Part shown: piece by piece, positions 8,498-17,047 of the stretch
Layout: each line of letters begins with the position of its first letter
Position numbering within the stretch: position 1 is the stretch's first letter
Origin: Rhizobacter sp. Root1238
GTDB taxonomy: Bacteria > Pseudomonadota > Gammaproteobacteria > Burkholderiales > Burkholderiaceae_C
DNA length: 64,000 bases
Assembly (NCBI RefSeq): GCF_001425825.1
Contig: NZ_LMDM01000002.1
Location: forward strand, 1 to 64,000
Reading direction: 5' to 3'
Position numbers and translations under genes: made by a program
The notes under the pieces: generated by a model
What the model was told of the DNA's origin: nothing
Seen by the model: the letters and a program-made list of their open reading frames with translations, nothing else
The model's database searches: none

Positions 8498-10159
8498 ATG
8501 TCGAGTACTCGTGCACAGACGCACGAGCCCGAGCCGAAGGTGGCACTGGCGCTCTCCGGCGGCGGGTTTCGTGCGGCACTGTTCCATCTCGGCGTCTTGC
8601 TCTACCTGCGTGACAGCGGACAGCTGTCGCAAGTGTCACGAATCTCGAGCGTCTCCGGTGGCAGCGTCACGGCGGCGTACGTGCTGATGCACTGGGACGA
8701 CTTCCGCGACGACGCGAAATGCGCCGACGTCACCCGCAAGCTCGTCGCCTTCGCGCAGTGCAACGTCATCGGACCCATCTACCGAAGCTTCTTCCGGCGC
8801 ACGCAGCGTTTGCGGTCGCTGTACGGAAAAGGTCTGTTCGGCGCTGCCAAGCTGACCACGCTGCGGCCCGGCGGCGCGCCCACGCTGTTCATCCTCGCGA
8901 CGAACCTGACCTCCGGCGAGCCCTTGGCGTTCTCTGCCGACGGTCTGCATCGCGGGCTCGACAGCCCGCCCGTGCCTGTGGAGATCGACGTCGCCCGTGC
9001 GGTGGCGGCGTCCTCCGCATTCCCGGTCGTGTTTCCGGCCACGGCGCTGAGCCGCGCAGAACTCGGACTGACGCGACAAGAAATGCCCGCCGAACGGATC
9101 TGGGCCACTGACGGCGGCGTTCGCGACAACTCGGGCCTGGAGTTTCTCTTCGGCGCGGCTGCTGGTTCGGGCGCGCCGGAGAAACTGATCTCTGTCGATG
9201 CGCGGCGGTGCTTCGACCTGAGCGACGCAGGTGAACGGCGGGTCCTCGGCATCCGCCTGTTTCCGGTGTTGGAGCGCACTTTCGAGATTGCAGCCTTTCA
9301 ACTCGACAGTTACCGCGAGGCTGCAACGGCGGCCCTGGTTCTTCGATTGACCGACACGCCGACGCCGCCCACCACGGTTGCAGAACCCGTTCGCCTGCGA
9401 CTGCGTTTCATGCGGACCGACTTCAACCGTTTTTCGAATGCCGAAGTGTTCGCATTGGTGGTTCATGGCTACGAGCTGGCCGCTCGCCGGCTTGCTGGCC
9501 TGTCGCCACAGGCTCACGCGCCCGCGAAACGCGACTGGAAGAGCACGCTCGGATTCGAGACGCCGGCGCTGTCGATCAAGGACTTCAAGACCTCGGCTCA
9601 CACCAGGGTCGCCACGCATTTCCTGTGGCCCCTGATCGCACTCATCACGTTGGCGACTGCCATCGGAGTCGTCGCCTGGACCCAGCTGCACGCCGTGATC
9701 CCACCGCCCGTTCCGGCCCCCGTGGCCGGCGTTTCAGGGCGCGCCTCGATCCAGGAGGCGTGGATGCGCGCCGTCGTGAACGACCTCGAACGTGAAGCCG
9801 CGGCTTCGGCCGGTGGCTTGCCGAGGCTCTCGGCCACGGCAGGCCCTGTCGTACCGAAGATGCTGAGCGGCGCCATCCGATGGGTGCCGTTCGCGAGGCG
9901 ATTGCCGTCGGCGCTGTTGCAGACTCAATTCGATGAACGCTCGCGCGCCGTCAGCGCCCTCGCGTTCCTCAAGAAGGCGGAATCGGTCTACAAGCCCTTG
10001 CCGACGAGTTTCTTGCGCGGCCGGATCGAAGTGGCACTCGACGGGGCTGACGAAGGCGATGTGGTGTTGGTGCTGTTCGCCGCAAGCTATTGGGCCGGGT
10101 CGGACGAGGCGGTCGACACCAGCCGTGTATTTTCCGAATGGAGATTCCATGCACAGTAG
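8498..10159 (+). CDS. Patatin-like phospholipase with a transmembrane anchor
   Basis: A 553-aa protein. Residues 14-210 form a patatin/cPLA2-type lipase domain. The oxyanion-hole loop SGGGFRAALFHLG covers residues 20-32, the probable nucleophile Ser53 lies in SSVSGGS, and the catalytic Asp205 is in TDGGVRDNSG, so both members of the Ser/Asp dyad are present. Around residues 375-395 is a single membrane helix (FLWPLIALITLATAIGVVAW). Beyond it lies a ~150-residue domain probably on the other face of the membrane. The start at 8498 is set by AGGAG 9 bases upstream; the open frame extending to 7940 is antisense to another gene. The stop overlaps the start of the next gene by 11 bases, and the first three genes of this unit are co-directional and nearly contiguous. 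Patatins cleave acyl chains from phospholipids; several act as effectors of anti-phage systems, but the target here is unknown. Confidence 0.85.
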   Translation: MSSTRAQTHEPEPKVALALSGGGFRAALFHLGVLLYLRDSGQLSQVSRISSVSGGSVTAAYVLMHWDDFRDDAKCADVTRKLVAFAQCNVIGPIYRSFFRRTQRLRSLYGKGLFGAAKLTTLRPGGAPTLFILATNLTSGEPLAFSADGLHRGLDSPPVPVEIDVARAVAASSAFPVVFPATALSRAELGLTRQEMPAERIWATDGGVRDNSGLEFLFGAAAGSGAPEKLISVDARRCFDLSDAGERRVLGIRLFPVLERTFEIAAFQLDSYREAATAALVLRLTDTPTPPTTVAEPVRLRLRFMRTDFNRFSNAEVFALVVHGYELAARRLAGLSPQAHAPAKRDWKSTLGFETPALSIKDFKTSAHTRVATHFLWPLIALITLATAIGVVAWTQLHAVIPPPVPAPVAGVSGRASIQEAWMRAVVNDLEREAAASAGGLPRLSATAGPVVPKMLSGAIRWVPFARRLPSALLQTQFDERSRAVSALAFLKKAESVYKPLPTSFLRGRIEVALDGADEGDVVLVLFAASYWAGSDEAVDTSRVFSEWRFHAQ

Positions 10160-10718
10160 ATCTTCGAGACGCGACTTGATCCTTGCCACCCTCTCTGTCG
10201 TCTCGCTGGCCGCGCCGAGCGTGGCGAAGGGCGGTCCCATGATCAAGATCGAGGGCGTGGTGACCAACAGTGCGGGCAAGCCACAAGCAGGCGTTACCGT
10301 CGCGGTCGACCGGTCCGGCGCGCCGTCGACAGTGACCGATGGGTTCGGAGCGTATCGGTTGGAGATCGCCGGGGGACCTCCGATCGGCCAGTTGAGCTAC
10401 TCGCACTCGAACTTCGACTATGCAGTTGTCGAAAGCATCTCGGGCGAGATCAATCAGAGCATCTCCAAGGTGCTGTACGGGCGCGGCGAGAAGCGCGTCG
10501 CCTCAGCCATGGTGGACACGCTGGGGGCCTACGAACAACTGCTGGTAGCGTTGATTCAATCTGAGCAAGCGGAGCGCCGGCAGAGGATTGCGGTCTATCG
10601 ACGCGAAAAATGGCTCGAAGCCGTCAACGCGCTCCCCGCCGATGGCGCTGGGGCGTCCGCGTGGCTCGATTCCAGAAAGAAGAGTCTCTCCATCGAACTT
10701 GCAAGGCAAATGGGCTGA
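10149..10718 (+). CDS. Secreted protein with carboxypeptidase-regulatory-like domain
   Basis: 189 aa. The N terminus (MHSRSSRRDLILATLSVVSL, cleavage near PSVAKG) is a signal peptide with a twin-Arg-like SRRDL, so Tat export is possible. Residues ~35-110 match the CarboxypepD_reg/transthyretin-like beta-sandwich: IEGVVTNSAGKPQAGVTVAV and TDGFGAYRLEI. The C-terminal ~80 residues are helical and charged. It overlaps the patatin gene by 11 bases and precedes the GIY-YIG gene by 7 bases, so it is the middle cistron of one operon. It could sit in the periplasm against the external domain of the patatin protein; that partnership is inference. Confidence 0.72.
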   Translation: MHSRSSRRDLILATLSVVSLAAPSVAKGGPMIKIEGVVTNSAGKPQAGVTVAVDRSGAPSTVTDGFGAYRLEIAGGPPIGQLSYSHSNFDYAVVESISGEINQSISKVLYGRGEKRVASAMVDTLGAYEQLLVALIQSEQAERRQRIAVYRREKWLEAVNALPADGAGASAWLDSRKKSLSIELARQMG

Positions 10719-10725
10719 GCCGGAC

Positions 10726-11292
10726 ATGGGGAAGCTCATGAAACCTGTCGTAGCGTTGGTCGAATGGTTCGGCCCCTACTCGCTCGAATCCGCGAAAAGA
10801 AAATCCGCTGGGCATGACGATGGCCTCTACGTGGTGATCGGCAGGCGACCTCAAGAGGACGCCTCTCGCGTCCAATACATCGGCCTGGGCTCGAATCTGC
10901 ACAGGCGCCTGAATGGCGTTCACCATGCGATCCCGAAGGTCACCGACGATTGCGAGATCTGGCTGGGCGATGTGATCTCGCCTCGAACACCGGGCCGCAA
11001 GATCAAGGTGACCGACCGAATGCTCGATCTCGTCGAATGGGCGCACGCCTACTTCCTGCAACTGCCGCTGAACTCGATGAAGAAGGCGCGACCTCCTGAT
11101 CGGCCGATCGCCGTCTACAACAAGTGGTGGCAGAAAAACGCCACAGTCCCGTACAAGAGGCGGCCTCATCGTGACTGGCCGGACATCATTGACTATTTCG
11201 GCGATGAGTTTCCGGCCAAGCTCGTGTGGTTCGGTGGACGGCAAGTCATCGGCGACGTGGCGTCGTTCAAGGCCGCTCGGGACAGAGATTGA
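10726..11292 (+). CDS. GIY-YIG-fold protein
   Basis: 188 aa. It shows the elements of the GIY-YIG nuclease fold in order: GLY at 33-35, YIG at 51-53, NLHRR at 57-61 followed by HH at 66-67, and a helix with Glu104 (LVEWAHAYF) and Asn116, the positions of the catalytic Arg, metal-binding Glu and conserved Asn in this superfamily. All the key polar residues appear to be present, so nuclease activity is possible. The C-terminal 60 residues (WWQKNATVPYKRRPHRDWPD) are basic and aromatic. An internal ATG at 10738 has a better ribosome binding site (GGGGAAG), so the protein may start four codons later. It is the last gene of the patatin operon. Confidence 0.65.
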   Translation: MGKLMKPVVALVEWFGPYSLESAKRKSAGHDDGLYVVIGRRPQEDASRVQYIGLGSNLHRRLNGVHHAIPKVTDDCEIWLGDVISPRTPGRKIKVTDRMLDLVEWAHAYFLQLPLNSMKKARPPDRPIAVYNKWWQKNATVPYKRRPHRDWPDIIDYFGDEFPAKLVWFGGRQVIGDVASFKAARDRD

Positions 11293-11328
11293 GGCGCACA
11301 GGCCACAAGAATCAAGCTGGCGAACACC

Positions 11329-11712
11329 CTACGTGATGCTGAAGCTCAGCGGAATTCGAAACTTGTGGCCGGGGGGCTTGCAGCTCAGCCGCTTGGCGAA
11401 ACGAAGTGCGTACTGCCAGCTGATGGAATGCTTGTCGCACCGAAGACGAGAAACGATGGCAAGCGCTGCCTCGCCGAACATGGGCTGCGTGGCGGACTTC
11501 ACTTCCTTGCCAACCACTTCGCCTTCCGTGCCAACGGTGAAGGCGACAAGCGCATTGCCTTCGCTGATCCCGAGCTTCATCGCCTCTTCCGGAAATGCGA
11601 CAGCGTCGACAGCGGCCTGAAGGTTGGGACAGCCCGGTTATTGAGCCTGGGCGTCAGCGGCCCACACGACGAACAGCAGGCAGAAGCCAGTGACAGCGGA
11701 CTTGAGGTGCAT
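11329..11712 (-). pseudogene. Secreted TonB C-terminal-domain protein with an in-frame stop
   Basis: From the ATG at 11712 the first 24 codons encode a clean signal peptide (MHLKSAVTGFCLLFVVWAAD...), ending in a TAA at 11640-11638. In the same frame immediately beyond is PGCPNLQAAVDAVAFPEEAM, then KLGISEGNALVAFTVGTEGE and AALAIVSRLRCDKH. This is the TonB C-terminal fold pattern (FPxEAxxxGxxGxxxVxFTVxxxGxV). Read through, this is a ~127-residue secreted TonB-C protein; as it stands it is cut at the signal-peptide junction. Re-initiation at the ATG at 11580 would give an 83-aa product without export signal. One substitution (for example CAA, GAA or AAA to TAA) would explain it. Confidence 0.6.
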
Positions 11713-11823
11713 GGAGGCGCATCATCGTCGACAACCGGTGATCGGCAAAGTGGCGTCGTTCAATGGCGGCGCGGGCAGAATAGCCCGTCCTTTGTCCGTG
11801 GAGTACGTCTTGAGGAATCTTCA

Positions 11824-12237
11824 ATGAGCCGCATCAGCTTCAAGGCCGTGGCCGTCGGCTTCCTGCTGACGCTCGGGCTCGACATCCTGGTCGGCATGGG
11901 GCTGCTGTTCCTGCACGGCGACGAGGTCACCGTCGCGGGCCGGTCGGCCGAGCAGGTGTCGCAAGACCTGGCGAACGTCACCGGCAGCACCAGCTTCCTG
12001 CTGGTGAGCATCGCCCTCGGCACCTTGACCACGCTGGCCGGCGGCTGTGTCACCGCGCGGCTGGCCAGGCGCTACCCCTACTTCAACGGGCTCGCCGTCG
12101 GCGTGCTCGGCGCGCTGTTCGGGCTGCTGTTCTGGTCCGAGAACCCGGTGTGGTTCAACCTGTTCGCGCTCGTCACCGTGATCCCGACGGCGCTGCTGGG
12201 TGCGCACATCGGCGCGCGCAACGTGCCGCCCACCTGA
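11824..12237 (+). CDS. Four-helix membrane protein, 137 aa
   Basis: Hydrophobic segments: FKAVAVGFLLTLGLDILVGMG, TSFLLVSIALGTLTTLAGG, FNGLAVGVLGALFGLLF and FNLFALVTVIPTALLGAHIG. A TGAGGAAT site lies just before the ATG. The repeated helix-loop-helix arrangement and central ARLARRYPY loop resemble small integral membrane proteins of unknown function. It is followed at 11 bases by a GNAT gene and may be co-transcribed. Confidence 0.72.
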   Translation: MSRISFKAVAVGFLLTLGLDILVGMGLLFLHGDEVTVAGRSAEQVSQDLANVTGSTSFLLVSIALGTLTTLAGGCVTARLARRYPYFNGLAVGVLGALFGLLFWSENPVWFNLFALVTVIPTALLGAHIGARNVPPT

Positions 12238-12248
12238 CGGAGCCGCAC

Positions 12249-12764
12249 ATGCTGCAGATCCGCCCGATGGCCCCGGCCGACTCCGTCCACGAACTCACCC
12301 GGTTGCTGCACCGCGCCTATGCCCGGCTCGGCTCGATGGGCCTGAACTACACCGCCGTCGACCAGACGCCCGAGGTCACGGCGCGGCGCATCGAAGGTGG
12401 CCAGTGCTACATCGCCGAATGGTCGGGCGCACTGGCCGGCACCATCGTCGTGAAGCCGACCTACGCGCAGAACGAGTGCACGTATTTCACGCGGCCAGGC
12501 GTTGCGGCGGTGCACCAGTTCGGCGTCGAGCCGACGCTGCAAGGCCACGGCATCGGCCGCGCGTTGCTCGCGCAGTCGGAGCGCTGGGCGCAAGAGCGCT
12601 TGTTCCGCGAGCTGGCGATGGACACCGCCGAGCAGGCGACCCACCTGATCGATCTCTATGGCCGCCTGGGTTACCAGCACGTCGACTGGGTGCAGTGGAC
12701 GGGCAAGGTGTATCGCAGCGTGGTGCTCAGCAAGCGGCTGGACACGATCGCTGCGCAGCAGTAA
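12249..12764 (+). CDS. GNAT-family N-acetyltransferase
   Basis: 171 aa. The acetyl-CoA-binding motif A is clear at VHQFGVEPTLQGHGIGRALL (Q/R-x-x-G-x-G/A as QGHGIG), preceded by the beta4 strand and followed by LYGRLGYQHVDWVQW (motif B). Start MLQIRPMAP is typical of the family, which acetylates small amines or protein N termini; the substrate cannot be read from sequence. It lies 11 bases after the small membrane protein gene, suggesting one transcript. Confidence 0.82.
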   Translation: MLQIRPMAPADSVHELTRLLHRAYARLGSMGLNYTAVDQTPEVTARRIEGGQCYIAEWSGALAGTIVVKPTYAQNECTYFTRPGVAAVHQFGVEPTLQGHGIGRALLAQSERWAQERLFRELAMDTAEQATHLIDLYGRLGYQHVDWVQWTGKVYRSVVLSKRLDTIAAQQ

Positions 12765-12848
12765 CTCAGTCTTTTCCCGATGCGGACCCGTCTCGAGGAT
12801 TACCGGGACCACCTGGCCAACGACATCGGGCTGAACGTTCCGCAGCCC

Positions 12849-13832
12849 TCAAGCCGTCACCCGTGACGCACTCGGCGGGTGCCCGATCACCCGCTTGAAC
12901 GCCCGGCTGAACGAGGCCTCGGAGTCGTAGCCGAGCCGGTCGGCGGCCACCGCGATGCGCATGCCGTCGTTGGCAATCCAGTGCCGGGCCTGGAACATCT
13001 TCACCTTGGCGACGTATTTCGCCGGGCTCTCGCCCATCGTGCGGGTGAAGGCCTCGGCAAAGCTGGAACGCGACGAGCCCATCACGTCGGCCAGCATCGG
13101 CACGCTCCAGTCGCGCTCGGGCGCCGCATGGATGGCCGCGATCACCTTGCCGATCTTCGGGCAGCGCACCGCGGCGATCCAGCCGGTGGCGTCGCTGCAG
13201 CCGCATTCGACCCACGCGCGGATGATGCTGGCGGCCAGCACGTCGGCCAGCCGCGCGAGGATGCCGCAGGCGCCGATGCGGTCGAGTGCCACCTCGCGCT
13301 CCATCGCGTCGAGCAGCGCCGGCACCGTGACGTCCCGCTTCGCGATGTCGCCGGCGAACATCACGTCCGGCATCATCGTCAGCAGCGGGTGCAGCGGGTC
13401 CAGGTTGAAGCGCAGCGCGCCGCAGAACATCACGTCGGGTGGGGTGGCATCGACCGCTGCATCGCGTGCGTCGCCGGCCGAGGGCGCATGGGTGATGTTC
13501 TCGGCACCTACCAGGTAGATGTTGTCCGACACCGCCACCCGCGCCAGCGAATCGATGTCGACCGTCGGCACGTCGGGCGCGCTCGCCAGGATGTGGAAGC
13601 TGCCGCGCGGCAGCAGCACCGCATCGCCCGGATTCAGCCGCTTCCATTCGGTCGACGGCGTGCGCAGCCAGCAGCCGCCGCTGCCGACGAAATGGAAGCG
13701 CGCCGAGCGCTGCGCCGGAAAAGCGATCGCCCACGGCGCGCGCATCACGCAGCGGCCGTACTCCACACCGTCGAGCCGCAGCCCCAGCAGGATCTGGGTG
13801 AGTTCATCGCACTCGGACAAAAAGTCATGCAT
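12849..13832 (-). CDS. AraC-family transcriptional regulator with cupin_6 N domain
   Basis: 327 aa from MHDFLSECDEL. The N-terminal ~190 residues form an AraC-type cupin domain (PDVMFCGALRFN, WLRTPSTEWKRLNPGDAVLLP). The C-terminal ~100 residues carry two helix-turn-helix motifs: MLADVMGSSRSSFAEAFTR and IAVAADRLGYDSEASFSRAF. The second is the AraC signature. The gene is divergent from the NepI-like efflux pump, with 88 bases between starts; this arrangement is typical of a regulator controlling the adjacent pump and probably the following reductase. Confidence 0.88.
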   Translation of the reverse strand: MHDFLSECDELTQILLGLRLDGVEYGRCVMRAPWAIAFPAQRSARFHFVGSGGCWLRTPSTEWKRLNPGDAVLLPRGSFHILASAPDVPTVDIDSLARVAVSDNIYLVGAENITHAPSAGDARDAAVDATPPDVMFCGALRFNLDPLHPLLTMMPDVMFAGDIAKRDVTVPALLDAMEREVALDRIGACGILARLADVLAASIIRAWVECGCSDATGWIAAVRCPKIGKVIAAIHAAPERDWSVPMLADVMGSSRSSFAEAFTRTMGESPAKYVAKVKMFQARHWIANDGMRIAVAADRLGYDSEASFSRAFKRVIGHPPSASRVTA

Positions 13833-13920
13833 TTCGGCTCTTTCGGCATTCAAACGCCGAAATACTAGCCCTAAGCTCCTTCCCAAGTCCACCACAAGGC
13901 CACTTTCGCGCCTGCCCACC

Positions 13921-15114
13921 GTGTCTTCCTCCCCGATTGCCGCGCTTCCCCCCACCCAAGCCGGCCATGCCGACTGGCCCGCCATCGCGTCGCTGACGCT
14001 GGGCGTGTTCGGCCTTGTCACGGCCGAGTTCCTGCCGGCCAGCCTGCTGACCGCGATGGCCGCCGACCTCGGCGTCACCGACGGCGCGGCCGGCCAGGCG
14101 GTCACCGCGACGGCGCTGGTCGGCGCGGTGGCGGCGCCGTCGATCCCGCTGCTGACGCGCCGGCTCGACCGCCGCATCGTGATGCTGGCGCTGACCGTGC
14201 TGCTGATCGTGTCCAACCTGATCGCGGCCACCGCCAGCAGCCTGCCGGTGCTGCTGGTGGCGCGCGTGATGCTGGGCATCGCGCTCGGCGGCTTCTGGTC
14301 GATGTCGGCCGCGCTCGCGTTGCGGCTGGTGCCCGAAGCGCAGTTCGCGCGTGCGATGTCGGTGATCCTCACCGGCGTCTCGGTGGCCACCGTCGGCGCC
14401 GCGCCGATCGGCGCGTGGATGGGTTCGGTGTGGGGCTGGCGCAGCGCGTTCGTCGCGGCCGGCGTGGTCAGCGTCGTGACGCTCGCGGTGCAGCTGTTCA
14501 CGCTGCCCGCGCTGCCGCCGCGCGACAACCCGAACCGGCGCGTGCTCGGCGAGCTGCTGCGGCGCCCGCCGGTGCGCGTCGCGCTGCTGGCGGTGCTGCT
14601 GGTGGTGTCGGGGCACTTCGCCGGCTTCACCTACATCCGCCCGCTGATGGAACACATCACGCACCTGTCGGTGAGCGCGGTCTCGGCGGTGCTGCTCGGC
14701 TACGGCATCGGCGGCTTCTTCGGCAACTTCGCCGGCGGCTGGGTGGCCCAGCGCAGCGAGCGCCATGCGATCGTCTTCGGCGGCGTGCTGATCGCGCTGC
14801 TGGCCACCAGCCTGCTGCTCGGTGGCAGCTCGATGTGGGTGACGGCCATCGCGGTGCCGCTGTGGGGCTTCGCGTTCGGCGCGTTCCCGGTCGGTTTCCA
14901 GACCTGGATCGTGCGGGCCGCGCCCGACCAGGCCGAAGGCGCCGGCGGCCTGCTGGTGGCCGCCTTCCAGATCGCGATCGCGAGCGGCGCCATCGGCGGC
15001 GGCTTGCTGGTCGACCACATCGGCGCGCTCGGCGGGCCGGCCTTCGCGGTGGTGGCGCTGGTGCTGGGCACGCTGCTGACCTTGCGCCACGGCCCGCGGC
15101 CGGTGCGGGCCTGA
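13921..15114 (+). CDS. nepI: NepI-like MFS efflux transporter
   Basis: 397 aa with twelve predicted membrane helices, DHA1 family. It follows Escherichia coli NepI (purine ribonucleoside exporter) closely in landmark segments as I recall them: EFLPASLLTAMAADLGV, a conserved DRR loop, LGIALGGFWSMSAALALRLV (motif C region) and FTYIRPLMEH. GTG at 13921 is the most plausible start, as no ATG with a site lies closer to the first helix; the open frame upstream to 13519 is antisense to the regulator. It probably exports purine nucleosides or drugs by proton antiport; the actual substrate is unproven, so the symbol is by similarity. The curA-like gene follows after 16 bases. Confidence 0.8.
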   Translation: MSSSPIAALPPTQAGHADWPAIASLTLGVFGLVTAEFLPASLLTAMAADLGVTDGAAGQAVTATALVGAVAAPSIPLLTRRLDRRIVMLALTVLLIVSNLIAATASSLPVLLVARVMLGIALGGFWSMSAALALRLVPEAQFARAMSVILTGVSVATVGAAPIGAWMGSVWGWRSAFVAAGVVSVVTLAVQLFTLPALPPRDNPNRRVLGELLRRPPVRVALLAVLLVVSGHFAGFTYIRPLMEHITHLSVSAVSAVLLGYGIGGFFGNFAGGWVAQRSERHAIVFGGVLIALLATSLLLGGSSMWVTAIAVPLWGFAFGAFPVGFQTWIVRAAPDQAEGAGGLLVAAFQIAIASGAIGGGLLVDHIGALGGPAFAVVALVLGTLLTLRHGPRPVRA

Positions 15115-15130
15115 GGCGAGGGGCCCGACG

Positions 15131-16174
15131 ATGAACGACAGCGCCGTCAGCCGCCGCATCGTGCTCGCTGCGCACCCGCGGGGCCTGCCGGCGGCGCACG
15201 ATTTCCGCATCGAGACGCAGCCCGTGCCGACGCCGGGTGACGGGCAGGTGCTGTTGCGCACGCTGTACCTGTCGATCGATCCGTACATGCGCAACCTGAT
15301 GGAGCCGGTCGGCCCGGGCTACGCGCCGCCGCTGGCGATCGGCGCGCCGATGGTCGGCGGCACCGTCAGCCGCGTGATCGCATCACGGCACCCGCGCCTT
15401 GCCGTCGGCGAACTGGTGCTGGCCAACGCCGGCTGGCAAGACCACGCACTGTCGAACGGCGACGACCTGATCGTGCTCGGCGACATGGCGCGGCCGTCGC
15501 TCGCGCTCGGCGGGCTGGGCATGACGGGCTTCACCGCGCAGGTCGGCCTCGAAGACATCGGCCAGCCGCGTGCCGGCGAGACGGTGGTCGTCGCGGCGGC
15601 CACCGGCGGCGTCGGTGCGGTGGTGGGCCAGCTCGCAAAGCTGAAAGGCGCGCGCGTGGTCGGCATCGCCGGTGGCGCCGACAAATGCCGGCATGCGGTC
15701 GAGGCACTCGGCTTCGACGCCTGCATCGACCGCCACGGCGCAAAGGTCGCCGAGCGCCTGGCAGCCGCCTGCCCGGCCGGCATCGACGTGTACTTCGAGA
15801 ACGTCGGCGGCGCGGTCTTCGATGCGGTGCTGCCGCTGCTGAACATCGGCGCACGTGTGCCGGTCTGCGGCTTCATCGCGCACTACAACGATGCCGAGCC
15901 GTCGCCGGGCCCGGACCGTTTGCCGCAGCTGCACGCCGCGCTGCTGCAGAAGCGCATCCGCATGCAGGGCTTCATCGTGCTGGATCATTTCGGTGATCAG
16001 CAGGGCGAGCGCTTCGCGCGCTTCCGCCGCGAGATGGCGCAGCGGGTGGCCGACGGCGCGGTGAGGCTGCACGAAGACATCGTCGACGGGCTGGAGAACG
16101 CACCGGCCGCGCTGCTCGGGCTGCTCGAAGGGCGCTACGTCGGCAAGCTGGTGGTGCGCGTCGCGCAGGACTGA
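15131..16174 (+). CDS. curA: NADP-dependent oxidoreductase, CurA type (MDR superfamily)
   Basis: 347 aa medium-chain zinc-independent reductase. Landmarks: LSIDPYMRNLM near residue 50, the nucleotide-binding AATGGVGAVVGQLAKL (GxGxxG variant AxxGGVG) near 155, and DVYFENVGGAVFDAVLPLL followed by GARVPVCGFIAHYN, all typical of the CurA/leukotriene B4 12-hydroxydehydrogenase family that reduces alpha,beta-unsaturated ketones such as curcumin with NADPH. Probably co-transcribed with the efflux pump (16-base gap). The last 40 bases overlap, tail to tail, the end of the convergent regulator gene. Confidence 0.85.
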   Translation: MNDSAVSRRIVLAAHPRGLPAAHDFRIETQPVPTPGDGQVLLRTLYLSIDPYMRNLMEPVGPGYAPPLAIGAPMVGGTVSRVIASRHPRLAVGELVLANAGWQDHALSNGDDLIVLGDMARPSLALGGLGMTGFTAQVGLEDIGQPRAGETVVVAAATGGVGAVVGQLAKLKGARVVGIAGGADKCRHAVEALGFDACIDRHGAKVAERLAAACPAGIDVYFENVGGAVFDAVLPLLNIGARVPVCGFIAHYNDAEPSPGPDRLPQLHAALLQKRIRMQGFIVLDHFGDQQGERFARFRREMAQRVADGAVRLHEDIVDGLENAPAALLGLLEGRYVGKLVVRVAQD

Positions 16175-16971
16175 AGCAGCACCGCGATGGCGCGCGCCAC
16201 CTCGGGGCTGGTCGGTGTGAAGACGACCATGCTGAGCCCGTCGGCGCCGTCGACCGCGAAGGTCGAGTACTCGAGCGAGATCGGCCCGGCGACCGGGTGC
16301 TCGATGCGCTTGCGCCCGACCCATTGCCGGCTCACCTCGTTCTCGGCCCACATGCGGCGGAAGTCGTCGCTGCGGGCCTGCAGTTCATCCGCGAGCGCCT
16401 GGGCCTGCGGGCTGCCGCCGGCGCGCGCCATGTCGAAGCGGAACGCCGCCAGTGCGAAGCGCGCATCCGATTCCCAGTCGGGCCAGCGGTCGATGGGGCT
16501 GAGCTCGCTGAACAGGCGCCGCAGCAGGTTGCGCTCGCCGACCGGCAGCAGCGTGTAGTCGGTCAGCACCGCGGTGGCCGCGGCATTCCACGCGACGATG
16601 TCCCACAGCGGCGTCTTGACGACCGCGGGGCTGGTGGCCAGCGCATCCAGCACGCGCTGCAGCGTCGGCGACACCGGCGGCGGCGCGCCGGGCATGAGCG
16701 GCGGCGGCCGCTGCTGCGCCAGCAGGAACAGCATCTCGCGGCCGGTGGCGTCGAGCTCCAGCGCGAGTGCCAGCCGCTCCAGCACCTCGTTCGACGGCGG
16801 GCCGCCGCGCCCTTGTTCCAACCAGGTGTACCAGGTGATGCTCACGGCCGCGCGGGTCGCGACCTCTTCGCGCCGCAGCCCCGGCGTGCGGCGGCGGCCC
16901 GGCGCATCGGGCGGCGGCAGCAGGCGTGCGCGGCGGTCGCGCAGGAAGGCACCGAGGGTGTTGACTGTCAT
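16135..16971 (-). CDS. Helix-turn-helix regulator with MmyB-type ligand-binding domain
   Basis: 278 aa. Residues 5-75 are an XRE-like HTH (LGAFLRDRRARLLP, RRTPGLRREEVATRAAVSITW, TWLEQGR). From ~100 on is an MmyB-like domain (LWDIVAWNAAATAVLTDY, RNLLRRLF, YSTFAVDG), which in relatives binds a fatty-acid-like ligand. It is divergent from the epimerase-like gene at 17048 with a 76-base intergenic region, the usual arrangement for this regulator class controlling a short-chain dehydrogenase; this target is inferred. The 3' end overlaps curA by 40 bases. Confidence 0.87.
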   Translation of the reverse strand: MTVNTLGAFLRDRRARLLPPPDAPGRRRTPGLRREEVATRAAVSITWYTWLEQGRGGPPSNEVLERLALALELDATGREMLFLLAQQRPPPLMPGAPPPVSPTLQRVLDALATSPAVVKTPLWDIVAWNAAATAVLTDYTLLPVGERNLLRRLFSELSPIDRWPDWESDARFALAAFRFDMARAGGSPQAQALADELQARSDDFRRMWAENEVSRQWVGRKRIEHPVAGPISLEYSTFAVDGADGLSMVVFTPTSPEVARAIAVLLQSCATRTTSLPT

Positions 16972-17047
16972 ACCTGTATACGCTCTCGGCTTTTCGCGGC
17001 CCGGACAACGAAGGACAGTTCGCTCCTTCAACTTTTCGGGAGTCAGT

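Noticed and set aside
12780-12866. 28-codon ORF (MRTRLEDYRDHLANDIGLNV...)
   Set aside because: Reads somewhat protein-like but has no ribosome binding site and overlaps the end of the AraC-type gene; too short to support without conservation.
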